DNA of 11,113 nt, from positions 1 to 11,113 of the forward strand of contig CANFIE010000091.1 in NCBI GenBank assembly GCA_947446625.1. Reading direction: 5' to 3'. The position numbers were made by a program, and so were the translations under genes. The DNA is from Acetobacteraceae bacterium. Its GTDB lineage: Bacteria; Pseudomonadota; Alphaproteobacteria; Acetobacterales; Acetobacteraceae. The notes below the pieces were generated by a model that searched no databases, was not told the DNA's origin, and worked only from the letters and a program-made list of their open reading frames with translations. Shown here one piece after another: positions 1 to 7,465 of the stretch (position 1 is its first letter; each line of letters starts with the position of its first letter).

Positions 1-1
1 C

Positions 2-3000
2 TACATCTTTACCGTGCTGGGCAGCGATATCGCCGGGCACAGCATGGTCGGCAGCAGCACGGTCACCCTCACTATCGACCACACCGCGTCGGTCGCAGCC
101 ATCACCTCCGCTGGTGGGTTGAGCAATGCGCCGACCCACAGCATCAGCGGCACGGTGAGCGACGCGCATCCGGGCACCACTGTGCTGATCTACGACAATG
201 CCGGCGATACGCCCATCGGCTCGGCCACGGTGGATGGTAGCGGCCATTGGTCCACCAGCGTTACCCTGGTGGGTGAGGGTGCCCATCTCCTGGTGGCGAA
301 GCACACCGACGCCGCCGGCAATATCGGCAGCAGCGCGCCGCTGGTGTTCACGCTGGATACCACCCCGCCCGCGGCGCCGCTGCTCGGCGGCGTGGCGCCC
401 GATACTGACATTGCCGGCGACGCCGTTACCAGCGCGCACACGCTGAGCGTGACCGGCACGGCCGAACCTGGCGCCAGCATCGCGGTAACCGTGACCGGTG
501 CCGGGCATAGCTACCACTGGTCTGCCATCGCCGATGCAAGCGGCGCCTGGACCGCCGATGGCGCGGGCGATGTTTTGGCCGATGGCGCGTACACCGCCAC
601 CGCCATCGCCACCGATGCCGCAGGCAATGTGGGGCCGAGTCTGGGCAGCCTGCCCTTCACGGTATTCGCCGGCGCGCTGACGCAGGTGCTCGTAACCTAC
701 CACGGCACGCTGGATGGTGGCCTGGGCAACGACGACCTCAGCACCAGCCAGGGCGGCGCAACCCTGAACGGCAACTATGGCGATGATACGCTGACGGGCA
801 GCGGCTACGAGGACAGCCTGCATGGCGGCAGCGGCGATGACAGCCTGACCGCCAGCGGCGGCCACAGCCTGCTGGATGGCGGCACGGGCGACGACACGCT
901 GGTCTCCTCGGGTTATGGCGACAGCCTGCTGGGCGGCGACGGCGATGACAGCCTGAGGGCCAGCGGCGGCAACAGCACGCTGGAGGGCGGCAGTGGCGAC
1001 AACAACATTCACGCCGATGGTTGGGGCAGTGTTCTCACCGCCGGCAATGGCCACAACATCGTCACCGGCAACGTCGGTGGCGGCAGCATCACCCTGGGCG
1101 ATGGTGGCAACGACGTAACCGCCACGGGCTATGGCAACCACATCACCACCGGCAGCGGTGATGACATCATTCGCCTGGGCATTGGTGGTGGCAATGTGAT
1201 TGATGCCGGCGGCGGTACCGATACGGTGCTGTACAGCGGCATCAGCGACCAGTACCGCACCACCCACAACCAGGATGGCAGTTGGACCGTGCAGGGGCCG
1301 AAGGGCACCGACACGCTGCGACATGTGGAGGTGATACAGTTTGCCGATACGGTGCCGACCCCACCCGGGCCGGAGATGCATAGCGAGACCTTGGCTGCGC
1401 TGCAGGATGGCGCCACCGGGCTGGGCAATGTGCTGGCGAACGACCTGCCGCCGCCTGGTGCGGTGCGGCTCTTCGTCACGGGGTTCCATATCGAAGGGCA
1501 TGACTACCACGCTGGTGACACCGCCACCTTGGCGGGTAATGCGCTGTTCAGCATCGACGCTGATGGCAATGTGACGCTGGACCAGCGCAATGCCTTCGAC
1601 AACCTGGCCGCCGGCGCTACCCGCGCGCTGACCTTCAGCTACACGGTCAACACCGCCGCTGATGGCAGCGGCTTGCACGCGGCAGGCGATGCCAGCATCG
1701 AACTCACCGGCTTGAACGATACGCCCACGGTCGGTGCTGACCATCTGGCGCCAGATGCTGGTGGCGCACTCGGCAATGTGCTGGCGAATGACCACGACCC
1801 TGACGCCGGTGATGTGCTGCATGTCACCAGCTTCAGCATCGAGGGCTTTGTGAATGTCGGCGCCGGCACGTTTGTGACACTGGCAAGCGGTGCGACCTTC
1901 ACCGTTCAGGGCAATGGCAGCGTTACCCTGAACCAGGGCCACCACTACGACAGCATTGCCCAGGCGCTGGAGATTCCCTTCAGCTACACGGTGAATGACC
2001 GCGCCGATGGCAGCGGCCTGACCGCGACTGGCGATGCCAGCATTACGCTGCAGCCATTGCCCGTTGGTACCGGCAGCACGCAATCCACCAGCCTGAATGA
2101 CCAGGTGCTGAACGGCACGCCGGGCAATGACGTGCTCTCCGCCACGGGTTGGCACGAGACCATCAATGGTTATGCAGGCGACGACATCATCAATGGTGGT
2201 AATGGCCAGGCGACGATTGATGCTGGCGACGGTAACAACCAGATCACCGTGCATGGCGGAGCGAACCACATCACCGCCGGCGATGGCGACAACCTTGTCA
2301 TCAGCTCCGATGGTGATGCGCATGTGCAGCTTGGTGATGGCACTGAGACCATCACCCTCGGTGGCTATGGCAACGAAGTGGAGATTGGCGCCACGCCGGA
2401 TGGCACGGTCAGCACCATCATCGCCGGCAGTGGCGGCGCCCATGTGGTGACGCATGAGGGCTTGGCCGATGGCGATGTGCGCATCGTCCTGGCCGGCCAT
2501 AACAACACGGTGGCGACTGGTGACGGCGACAATGTGGTGCAGGGCGCGCAGGGCAGCAGCCGCATTGCGGTGGGTGATGGCGACAACCTGGTGGATATCC
2601 AGGGTTACGGCAACAGCATCTCCACCGGCAGCGGCCACAATGAAATCCACGCCGGCAGCGGCAACGACACGGTGGTGAGCGGTGGCTTTGACAGCATCTG
2701 GCTCAGCGGCTGGGGTAATGTGGTGGATGCCAGCGCTGGGTTGAGCCTCAGCGTGCATGGCGGCGACGGCAACGGCTTGTTCATTGCTCCCACGGCACCG
2801 AGCGGGCTGGAGGTGATTTTCGACTTCCACGCCAATGCCGGGGACCACCTGCGCTTTGCCAGTTCGGCTGAAGGCCATCTGAGCTTCCATGCCGATGCCG
2901 GAGACCTGGAGGTGCTGGTGAATGGGCAGGAAGTGGTGACGCTGATCGGCTATGGCAGCGACGCCGCCCAGGCCGCCCTGTTGGCGCAGCACAGCCTGGT

Positions 3001-3010
3001 GTTTGGGTAG
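2..3010 (+). CDS. RTX-type giant adhesin / calcium-binding type I-secreted protein, 3' part (5' end outside window)
   Basis: The reading frame is open from base 2, so this is the C-terminal ~1000 residues of a larger protein; the GTG at 14 is not a credible start. Seen, by nucleotide position: the tail of one bacterial Ig-like domain (2-80), two full Ig-like domains (about 80-360 and 360-675, with the linker LDTTPPAAP), a first RTX block (about 700-1230) rich in GGxGDDxL nonapeptides, and a post-RTX segment ending VEVIQFAD (about 1220-1350). Then come two cadherin/VCBS-like repeats (about 1380-1725 and 1725-2065, each with LGNVLAND near the start and FSYTVN..ADGSGL near the end), a second RTX block (about 2085-2770), and a C-terminal unit with VIFDFHANAGDHL, typical of type I secretion substrates. 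The family is exported in one step by an ABC/MFP/OMP channel, folds on Ca2+ outside the cell, and serves in adhesion or biofilm. No secretion genes lie in the window. The stop is TAG, followed by a strong hairpin. The family call is firm; the ligand is unknown. Confidence 0.9.
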   Translation, partial: YIFTVLGSDIAGHSMVGSSTVTLTIDHTASVAAITSAGGLSNAPTHSISGTVSDAHPGTTVLIYDNAGDTPIGSATVDGSGHWSTSVTLVGEGAHLLVAKHTDAAGNIGSSAPLVFTLDTTPPAAPLLGGVAPDTDIAGDAVTSAHTLSVTGTAEPGASIAVTVTGAGHSYHWSAIADASGAWTADGAGDVLADGAYTATAIATDAAGNVGPSLGSLPFTVFAGALTQVLVTYHGTLDGGLGNDDLSTSQGGATLNGNYGDDTLTGSGYEDSLHGGSGDDSLTASGGHSLLDGGTGDDTLVSSGYGDSLLGGDGDDSLRASGGNSTLEGGSGDNNIHADGWGSVLTAGNGHNIVTGNVGGGSITLGDGGNDVTATGYGNHITTGSGDDIIRLGIGGGNVIDAGGGTDTVLYSGISDQYRTTHNQDGSWTVQGPKGTDTLRHVEVIQFADTVPTPPGPEMHSETLAALQDGATGLGNVLANDLPPPGAVRLFVTGFHIEGHDYHAGDTATLAGNALFSIDADGNVTLDQRNAFDNLAAGATRALTFSYTVNTAADGSGLHAAGDASIELTGLNDTPTVGADHLAPDAGGALGNVLANDHDPDAGDVLHVTSFSIEGFVNVGAGTFVTLASGATFTVQGNGSVTLNQGHHYDSIAQALEIPFSYTVNDRADGSGLTATGDASITLQPLPVGTGSTQSTSLNDQVLNGTPGNDVLSATGWHETINGYAGDDIINGGNGQATIDAGDGNNQITVHGGANHITAGDGDNLVISSDGDAHVQLGDGTETITLGGYGNEVEIGATPDGTVSTIIAGSGGAHVVTHEGLADGDVRIVLAGHNNTVATGDGDNVVQGAQGSSRIAVGDGDNLVDIQGYGNSISTGSGHNEIHAGSGNDTVVSGGFDSIWLSGWGNVVDASAGLSLSVHGGDGNGLFIAPTAPSGLEVIFDFHANAGDHLRFASSAEGHLSFHADAGDLEVLVNGQEVVTLIGYGSDAAQAALLAQHSLVFG

Positions 3011-3015
3011 AGCCG

Positions 3016-3047
3016 AGGCGCCGGGCGGCGGATGCTGCCCGGCGCCT
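3016..3047 (+). terminator. hairpin after the adhesin gene, probable terminator
   Basis: A perfect 11-bp stem (AGGCGCCGGGC pairing with GCCCGGCGCCT) encloses a 10-nt loop, starting six bases after the adhesin stop codon. The downstream side has only a short TT, so it lacks a classical U-tract. Position and stem strength favour a terminator or a 3'-end stabilising hairpin. Confidence 0.55.
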
Positions 3048-3204
3048 TAAGGTCGCCACGATGATGTATTGGAGCGTCGACCCCGTGTCGGCGGAAGTAC
3101 ATCGCTCGAATTTGCTGCTTCCATGATACCGAAGCAATGTGGTCAGCCCTCGCAGCGCCATGCCCTCAGGCGAATTTTTCAGAGCTGCCTCAACAGTTTC
3201 TGCC

Positions 3205-3256
3205 CTAGAGCAATATCCATTTTGATGGAATCATCAGAACGGATTTCTTGCTCTAG
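3205..3256. repeat. 52-bp palindromic intergenic repeat unit (TAGAGCA type)
   Basis: The outer arms CTAGAGCAA (3205-3213) and TTGCTCTAG (3248-3256) are perfect inverted repeats. An inner stem continues with ATCC/GGAT (3215-3218 with 3241-3244) and TTTTGATG pairing with CATCAGAA with one G-T pair, closing on a GAAT loop at 3228-3231. A small bulge separates outer and inner stems. From memory, palindromes with TAGAGCA ends and a GAATC-like centre are frequent between genes in alphaproteobacteria. Only one copy is visible here, so calling it a dispersed repeat is inference. Confidence 0.6.
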
Positions 3257-3280
3257 TTTCAAATAGGTATAGAGCACGAA

Positions 3281-3300
3281 ATGCGCCCAACAGGGCGCAT
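3281..3300 (-). terminator. perfect 8-bp hairpin, probable terminator for the leftward remnant gene
   Basis: ATGCGCCC and GGGCGCAT form a perfect stem around the 4-nt loop AACA. Read on the - strand the stem is followed by TTCGTGC, a weak U-tract. It lies 26 bases beyond the stop codon of the decayed leftward gene (3326-3754). It is therefore probably the old terminator of that gene and converges with the adhesin terminator. Confidence 0.45.
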
Positions 3301-3325
3301 AGTGCCCTAGCAGGCTGCTGAAAAG

Positions 3326-3754
3326 CTATCTGCGTTTGGCGGTGAAGGTGGTCTCGTCGCCGTTGTCGAAGCGGATTTCGCCGGAGATGGTGGCATATCG
3401 GTGACCAGGTCCATGCGCCGCCGCGCATCAAGGGCGAAGTCCACGTCGGTGGTGGCCAGCAGACCGGATTGGATTTGCACGCCAGCGGCCGCTTCCTAGG
3501 CGAACAGCGCATTCGTCCCGACAAGGGCAACCCGCGGCCCAAGGATGCCCAAAGCCATCCAGGCGCCGCGCAATGCGCGCCACAACATCGGGCACACGGT
3601 TGATGCCCAACGCGATATTCACCGGCGCCATCTTCTTCAGGCGTTCGGCCAGTCCTTTGACGGCATCTTCATTCGGCGCCTTGCCTGCACGGAACGCAGC
3701 CTCGACCGCTTCCGTCTCGGCGGTGCGGCGGCCGAGGCTGCGCTCCACTGAGCC
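3326..3754 (-). pseudogene. remnant of a GSU2403-type nucleotidyltransferase-fold gene
   Basis: Read leftward, the first frame gives ERSLGRRTAETEAVEAAF, then a helical segment ending VPDVVARIARRLDGFG (about 3754-3545). After a one-base shift near 3544 the reading continues as LGPRVALVGTNALFA, a TAG stop at 3498-3496, then EAAAGVQIQSGLLATTDVDF and ALDARRRMDLVTD. The order LGRR.ETEA / VP.IVARI.RALD / LVGTNALFAYEAAAGV / LATxDVDxxxDARRR matches what I know of the GSU2403 family of nucleotidyltransferase-fold proteins, so the TAG stands where a Tyr codon is expected. Near 3397 the reading jumps frame to a short tail with ISGEIRFDNGDETTF and a stop at 3328-3326. The ~200 residues usually found in between are missing, and the N-terminus is lost. 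At least four lesions make it non-functional. The 5' limit is approximate. The role of the intact family is poorly known; some members sit in defence or toxin-like settings. Confidence 0.7.
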
Positions 3755-3810
3755 GCGCCACCCTCTGGCAAGCCAGGCCGTGGCGCGGCAGATTGCCCGC
3801 CAACAAAATC

Positions 3811-3816
3811 GAGGAA
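3811..3816 (+). promoter_or_regulatory. ribosome binding site that decides the start of the first TctC gene
   Basis: GAGGAA lies 6-7 bases before ATG 3823. The alternative upstream TTG at 3793 has no comparable site and would add ten residues ahead of an otherwise normal signal peptide. The site therefore supports ATG 3823. Confidence 0.65.
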
Positions 3817-3822
3817 TCGCCC

Positions 3823-4785
3823 ATGCAACGCCGCGCCCTGCTCGCCGTCGGCCTGGCCATGCCCTGCATCGCCCGTGCCCAGGGGCAATATCCGGAACGC
3901 CCAATCCGCCTGGTGGTGGCCTGGCCGCCCGGTGGCGGGGCGGATACCCCGGCGCGCCTGGTGGCGCCGCACATGGCGCGCGTGCTGGGCCATCCCCTGG
4001 TGATTGAGAACCGGGGTGGCGCGAGCGGCGCCATCGGGACCGGGGTGGTCGCCCAGGCGGCGCCGGATGGCTACACCCTGCTGGCCGATACCTCCTCCTT
4101 CGTCACCAACAGCCTGACAGTGCCGGGGCTGGGCTATGATTCGGAAAAGGCCTTCACGCCGGTGTGCAAGGTGGTGGACAGCCCGCTGTTGCTGGTGTGC
4201 CGGCCAGACTACCCGGCCCGCACCCTGGCCGAGCTGCTGGACCGCATTCGCACTGAGGGCGGCAAGCTGCCCTATGCGTCCTCAGGCAATGGCGCCGGCA
4301 CCAACCTGGCCACCGTGGTGCTGCTGCAGCGCGCGGGGCTGAGCGCGACCCATGTGGTGTATCGCGGCGGGGCACAGAGCGTGCTGGGGGTGCTGGGTGG
4401 GGAGACGGTGTTCACCTTCTCTACCCTGCCGCAGGCCACGCCGCTGGTGCGCGAGGGCCGGTTGCGGGCATTGGCGGTGGGTACGGCACAACGCATCGCC
4501 GCCCTGCCGGAAGTGCCTACGGTGGCGGAGCAGGGCTGGCCGGGCTTTGCCTGGTCAGAGATGCTGGGCTTTCACCTGCCGGCCGGCAGCCCGCCGGAGG
4601 CCGCGCGCCGCCTGGCCGCCGCCACCGAGGACGCGCTGCGCCAGCGGGAGGTGCAGGACCGGCTGGGGCAGATTGGCATGATCCCTGCTTTTCTGGGGCC
4701 GGAAGCCTTCGCCGCGGAAATGGCCGGCCATCGGCAGACCATTCGCGGCCTGCTGGCCAGTGGCGCCTTGCAGCGCGATGCGTAG
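3823..4785 (+). CDS. tripartite tricarboxylate transporter (TctC/Bug) family periplasmic binding protein, copy 1
   Basis: A 320-residue protein of normal length for the Bug/TctC family of periplasmic solute receptors, which bind small carboxylates or related molecules for tripartite transporters. An N-terminal Sec signal peptide (MQRRALLAVGLAMPCIARA, cleavage likely after Ala19) precedes the family hallmark YPERPIRLVVAWPPGGGADT. Next come HPLVIENRGGASGAIGT, AAPDGYTLL and a second-lobe motif VVYRGGAQSVLGVLGGE. The stretch LRALAVGTAQRIAALPEVPT is typical of the distal half. The start is chosen at ATG 3823 because of the GAGGAA site and the signal peptide. The gene stands alone, with the decayed leftward gene upstream and about 325 bp of gene-free DNA downstream. 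No tctA or tctB gene is visible, so it is an orphan receptor. The ligand cannot be read from the sequence. Confidence 0.93.
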   Translation: MQRRALLAVGLAMPCIARAQGQYPERPIRLVVAWPPGGGADTPARLVAPHMARVLGHPLVIENRGGASGAIGTGVVAQAAPDGYTLLADTSSFVTNSLTVPGLGYDSEKAFTPVCKVVDSPLLLVCRPDYPARTLAELLDRIRTEGGKLPYASSGNGAGTNLATVVLLQRAGLSATHVVYRGGAQSVLGVLGGETVFTFSTLPQATPLVREGRLRALAVGTAQRIAALPEVPTVAEQGWPGFAWSEMLGFHLPAGSPPEAARRLAAATEDALRQREVQDRLGQIGMIPAFLGPEAFAAEMAGHRQTIRGLLASGALQRDA

Positions 4786-5110
4786 CGGCTGATTGCGGCC
4801 TGCGCGACGCTTGCTGATGCGCCAACAGCCATGAATGGCTGAGATGGCGTCCGGGATGTGGCGGTAGGCGCTGTAGTCATGGCGGCGGCCACCACGCCGT
4901 CCCGCGCGGTTAAGTATTTGCCGATACTGCCTGCTGCGGCTCCCGCCTGATAGCTAATGCCAGCACCGTGCCGTCGGGCGAGCGGACAACCGCAACGCGC
5001 GCGCGAATGAACACGGCGCAAGCATCGCAACCCTTTTCATCTCTCGGCATCGTGCCTCGGTGCTGCCGAAAGGCCGCGTCTGCAGGCGGGCGCAACAATT
5101 GAGAGTTCGC
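4786..5110. other. intergenic stretch without a supported gene
   Basis: These 325 bases lie between the first TctC gene and the phospholipase D lipoprotein gene. I see no convincing coding signal. Visible structures are a two-part hairpin at 4819-4850 (listed separately) and a small AGTAT/ATACT hairpin at 4913-4928. Leftward open frames here continue into the shadow frames of the neighbouring genes and match nothing I recognise. The promoter of the lipoprotein gene must lie here, but no clear -35/-10 pair stands out. Confidence 0.5.
4819..4850 (+). terminator. hairpin after the first TctC gene, possible terminator
   Basis: An inner perfect 7-bp stem (CAGCCAT with ATGGCTG, 4826-4841, two-base loop) is extended by a six-pair outer stem (GCGCCA with TGGCGT, one G-T pair) across a small internal loop. 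It starts 34 bases after the stop codon. There is no U-tract, so the terminator role is tentative. Confidence 0.3.
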
Positions 5111-6433
5111 ATGCCGCGCTTCAAATCCATTACCGCCTGCATGCGTACATGCGTACGCGCAGCGCTGGTCGCTGCTAGCCTGTTGCTCAACGCCTGCGGT
5201 GCCATACCGGCAAAGGCGCCCGGCGCGGCCGATGCGTTGGAACGCCACACCCAGTTGGCCCAGGCTCTGGACGGTGCGCCATTGCTGGCGGGCAATCAGG
5301 TGGAATTGCTGCGCGATGGTGCTGAAGCCTTGCCGGCGATGTTTCGTGCCATCGCCGCAGCGCGCGACCACGTAAACCTGGAATTCTACGGCCTTGAGGA
5401 TGTGCAGGTGCCAGGCCAGCCGGGTAGCCTGTTCACCCTTCTGGCGGAACTGCTGCGTGCCGGCGTTGCCGTTACCATCCTGTATGACAGCTTCGGCAGT
5501 GCCGATACGCCGGCTATATCCTTCGCCACCCTGCGTCAGCTCGGCGCCCGGGTGCTGGCGTTCAACCCGCTGCACCCGTTTCAGGCGCGCCGGCATTGGG
5601 CGCCGAATAATCGCGATCATCGCAAGGTGCTTATCGTCGATGGCCGCATCGCCTTCATGGGCGGTATCAACCTGGCGCGCGTGTACGAAGCACCTTGCCA
5701 CACCGCAACCGCACTCAGCAACGTCGTGGCGGAAGGTGCGGGTGCCTGCTGGCGCGACACCAGCCTTCGCCTGCAAGGGCCAGCGGTGGCCGCGTTGCAG
5801 CAGATGTTCCTCAACAGTTGGGCAGCGCAGGAAGGCGAGGCCCTGCCGCCGCGCAACTGGTTTCCGTCCCCCGCATCGGGCGGCACCGCGCAGGTGCGGA
5901 TATTGGCGAGTGCCCCGGGCGCCGGGCCGCCCCGCTACTACATCACGCTGATGACGGCGCTTGGCGCGGCGCAGCAACGCATCTGGGCTTCCACTGGCTT
6001 CTTTGTGCCCACCCATGCGGAGCGCGAAGCCCTGGCCGACGCCGCCCGGCGTGGTGTTGACGTACGCCTGGTGCTGCCAGCCTGGACCGATATGCCGTTT
6101 GCGCTGGAAGCCGGCCAGGCCGCCTATGATGATCTGCTGGAAGCGGGCGTGCAGATCTTCGAAATGCGGCGCGCCGTGCTGCATTCAAAGCTGGTGGTGG
6201 TCGATGGCGCCTGGTCGGCCATTGGCAGCTCCAACCTCGACCGTCGCAGTATTGCCTTAAATGACGAAGTGGATGCCATCATCCTGGGCCGCGGCACCGC
6301 CTCCGCCACGGAAGCGGTGCTGGCCGAAGACATGGCGGGGGCAACCAGCCTTACCCTTGCCGGTTGGCGGGCCCGCAGCCTGGTGCAGCGGGCGCGTGAA
6401 TGGCGGGCACGCCTGCTGATCGACTTTTTATAG
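5111..6433 (+). CDS. phospholipase D / cardiolipin synthase family lipoprotein
   Basis: A 440-residue protein with two HKD motifs: HRKVLIVD (His170, Lys172, Asp177), followed by GRIAFMGGIN, and HSKLVVVD (His358, Lys360, Asp365), followed by GAWSAIGSSNLDRRS. This layout is that of cardiolipin synthases of the ClsB/ClsC type, which transfer phosphatidyl groups through a covalent phosphohistidine. STGFFVPT and GVDVRLVLPAW between the motifs also fit synthases better than nucleases. The N-terminus is hydrophobic and ends in a lipobox (LLNAC, Cys29), so the mature protein is probably lipid-anchored and periplasm-facing. Length is close to ClsB (~410 residues) plus a signal peptide. ATG 5111 is preferred because GAGAG lies 5 bases upstream; ATG 5141 also keeps the lipobox, and GTG 5060 would bury it. 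The gene has its own spacing on both sides and no obvious operon partner. Phospholipase or another phosphatidyltransferase activity remains possible. Confidence 0.88.
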   Translation: MPRFKSITACMRTCVRAALVAASLLLNACGAIPAKAPGAADALERHTQLAQALDGAPLLAGNQVELLRDGAEALPAMFRAIAAARDHVNLEFYGLEDVQVPGQPGSLFTLLAELLRAGVAVTILYDSFGSADTPAISFATLRQLGARVLAFNPLHPFQARRHWAPNNRDHRKVLIVDGRIAFMGGINLARVYEAPCHTATALSNVVAEGAGACWRDTSLRLQGPAVAALQQMFLNSWAAQEGEALPPRNWFPSPASGGTAQVRILASAPGAGPPRYYITLMTALGAAQQRIWASTGFFVPTHAEREALADAARRGVDVRLVLPAWTDMPFALEAGQAAYDDLLEAGVQIFEMRRAVLHSKLVVVDGAWSAIGSSNLDRRSIALNDEVDAIILGRGTASATEAVLAEDMAGATSLTLAGWRARSLVQRAREWRARLLIDFL

Positions 6434-6496
6434 AAACGTTGCGCCGCGCCGCGGCCAAGGCCAGCATTCCCGCATAAGCAAAAATGGGAACGCGCC

Positions 6497-7465
6497 ATGC
6501 TCCATCGTCGCCTGCTGCTTTCCGGGTCCGCCGCGCTGCTGGCCGCACCTGTTCTGGCTGCCTTCCCCGAGCGCCCCATTCGCATCGTGGTGCCCTACGC
6601 CGCTGGCGGCAACGCCGATGTGGTAACCCGGCTGCTGGCGCCCGGCATGCAGCAGGCGCTGGGCCAGCCCGTGGTGGTGGAAAACCGCCTGGGCGGCGGC
6701 GGCAGCGTGGGTGCCGAGGCGGTGGCGCGCGGGCGGCCCGATGGTCATCTGCTGCTCACCGGCTCCAACGGCCCGCTCAGCGTCAACCCGGTGCTGCAAA
6801 CCTTGGCCTATGACCCGTTGCGGGATTTCGCGCCCATCGCCATGGCCAGCCGGGTGCCGCTGGTGCTGCTGCTCAACCACGCGGTGCCGGCACAAACCCT
6901 GGCGGAGTTCGTCGCTCTGGCCAAGGCACGGCCCGGCGGGCTCAATGTTGGCAGCACCGGCACCGGCTCTGGCACGCATCTGGCGCTGGCGCGGCTGGCG
7001 CACCTTACCGGCGCGCCCCTGGTGCACGTGCCATTCCGCGGCGGCGGCGCCCTGGGGGCAGACCTGTTGGCTGGCACGGTGGATGCGGTGGTGGTGGAAC
7101 TCAACACCGCCCTTGGCCTGTTGCAGGGTGGCCAGGCCCGGGTGCTGGCGGTGGCGGCGGAACGCCGCGCCGTGGCGCTGCCCAGCGTCCCCACCTTCGC
7201 CGAAGCCGGCTTGCCCGGCTTCATGGCCGCCAGCTTCGTTGGCCTGGTAGCCCCCACCGGCACCCCGCCCGACATCCTGGCAGTGCTGCGCGCCGCCATG
7301 CTGGCTGCGCTCGACAGCCCGGTCGTCGCCACCCGCATCGTCGAAGGCGGCGGCGAGCCAGCCGGCTCCGTCGAGCGCAGCGGTGAGGGCTTCGCCCGCT
7401 TTCTGGCCGCCGAACTCGCCCGCACGCGCGAAGCCGCGGCGCTCGCCGGGTTGAGCGCCGCGTGA
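6497..7465 (+). CDS. tripartite tricarboxylate transporter (TctC/Bug) family periplasmic binding protein, copy 2
   Basis: A 322-residue member of the same receptor family as the gene at 3823, but clearly divergent from it. The signal peptide runs to about residue 21 (hydrophobic core ending APVLA). It carries an Arg-Arg pair (HRRLLLSG), so Tat export is conceivable, though the full Tat motif is not present. Family hallmarks follow: FPERPIRIVVPYAAGGNAD, QPVVVENRLGGGGSVG and RPDGHLLL. Second-lobe motifs are VPFRGGGALGADLLAGTVD and ARVLAVAAERRAVALPSVPT. GGGAA-like bases (GGGAA, 6486-6490) precede the ATG. The stop codon TGA overlaps the ATG of the next gene (TGATG), so the receptor and the hydrolase-fold protein are very likely translated as a coupled pair. 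This suggests they act on the same or a related ligand. No TctA/TctB genes are present. Confidence 0.93.
   Translation: MLHRRLLLSGSAALLAAPVLAAFPERPIRIVVPYAAGGNADVVTRLLAPGMQQALGQPVVVENRLGGGGSVGAEAVARGRPDGHLLLTGSNGPLSVNPVLQTLAYDPLRDFAPIAMASRVPLVLLLNHAVPAQTLAEFVALAKARPGGLNVGSTGTGSGTHLALARLAHLTGAPLVHVPFRGGGALGADLLAGTVDAVVVELNTALGLLQGGQARVLAVAAERRAVALPSVPTFAEAGLPGFMAASFVGLVAPTGTPPDILAVLRAAMLAALDSPVVATRIVEGGGEPAGSVERSGEGFARFLAAELARTREAAALAGLSAA

Noticed and set aside
700..1230. Regularly spaced short DNA repeats that could suggest a CRISPR or tandem-repeat array
   Set aside because: The periodicity is at codon level and encodes RTX nonapeptides; there are no identical repeats with unique spacers.
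2781..3161. A leftward frame whose first part reads plausibly (MALRGLTTLLRYHGSSKFER)
   Set aside because: It continues through the adhesin terminator and into the antisense of the secretion domain with no motif I recognise; could be old debris but is not supportable as a gene.
3069..3266. A 65-codon rightward frame between the adhesin and the remnant gene
   Set aside because: It starts with TTG without a ribosome site and runs through the palindromic repeat; no family resemblance.
4910..6184. A 424-codon leftward open frame opposite the phospholipase D gene
   Set aside because: It overlaps almost entirely a gene with two perfect HKD motifs; no recognisable motif of its own.
6468..6490. TTCCC/GGGAA inverted repeat that could hide the ribosome site of the second TctC gene
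   Set aside because: Only five base pairs with a long loop; too weak to claim regulation.
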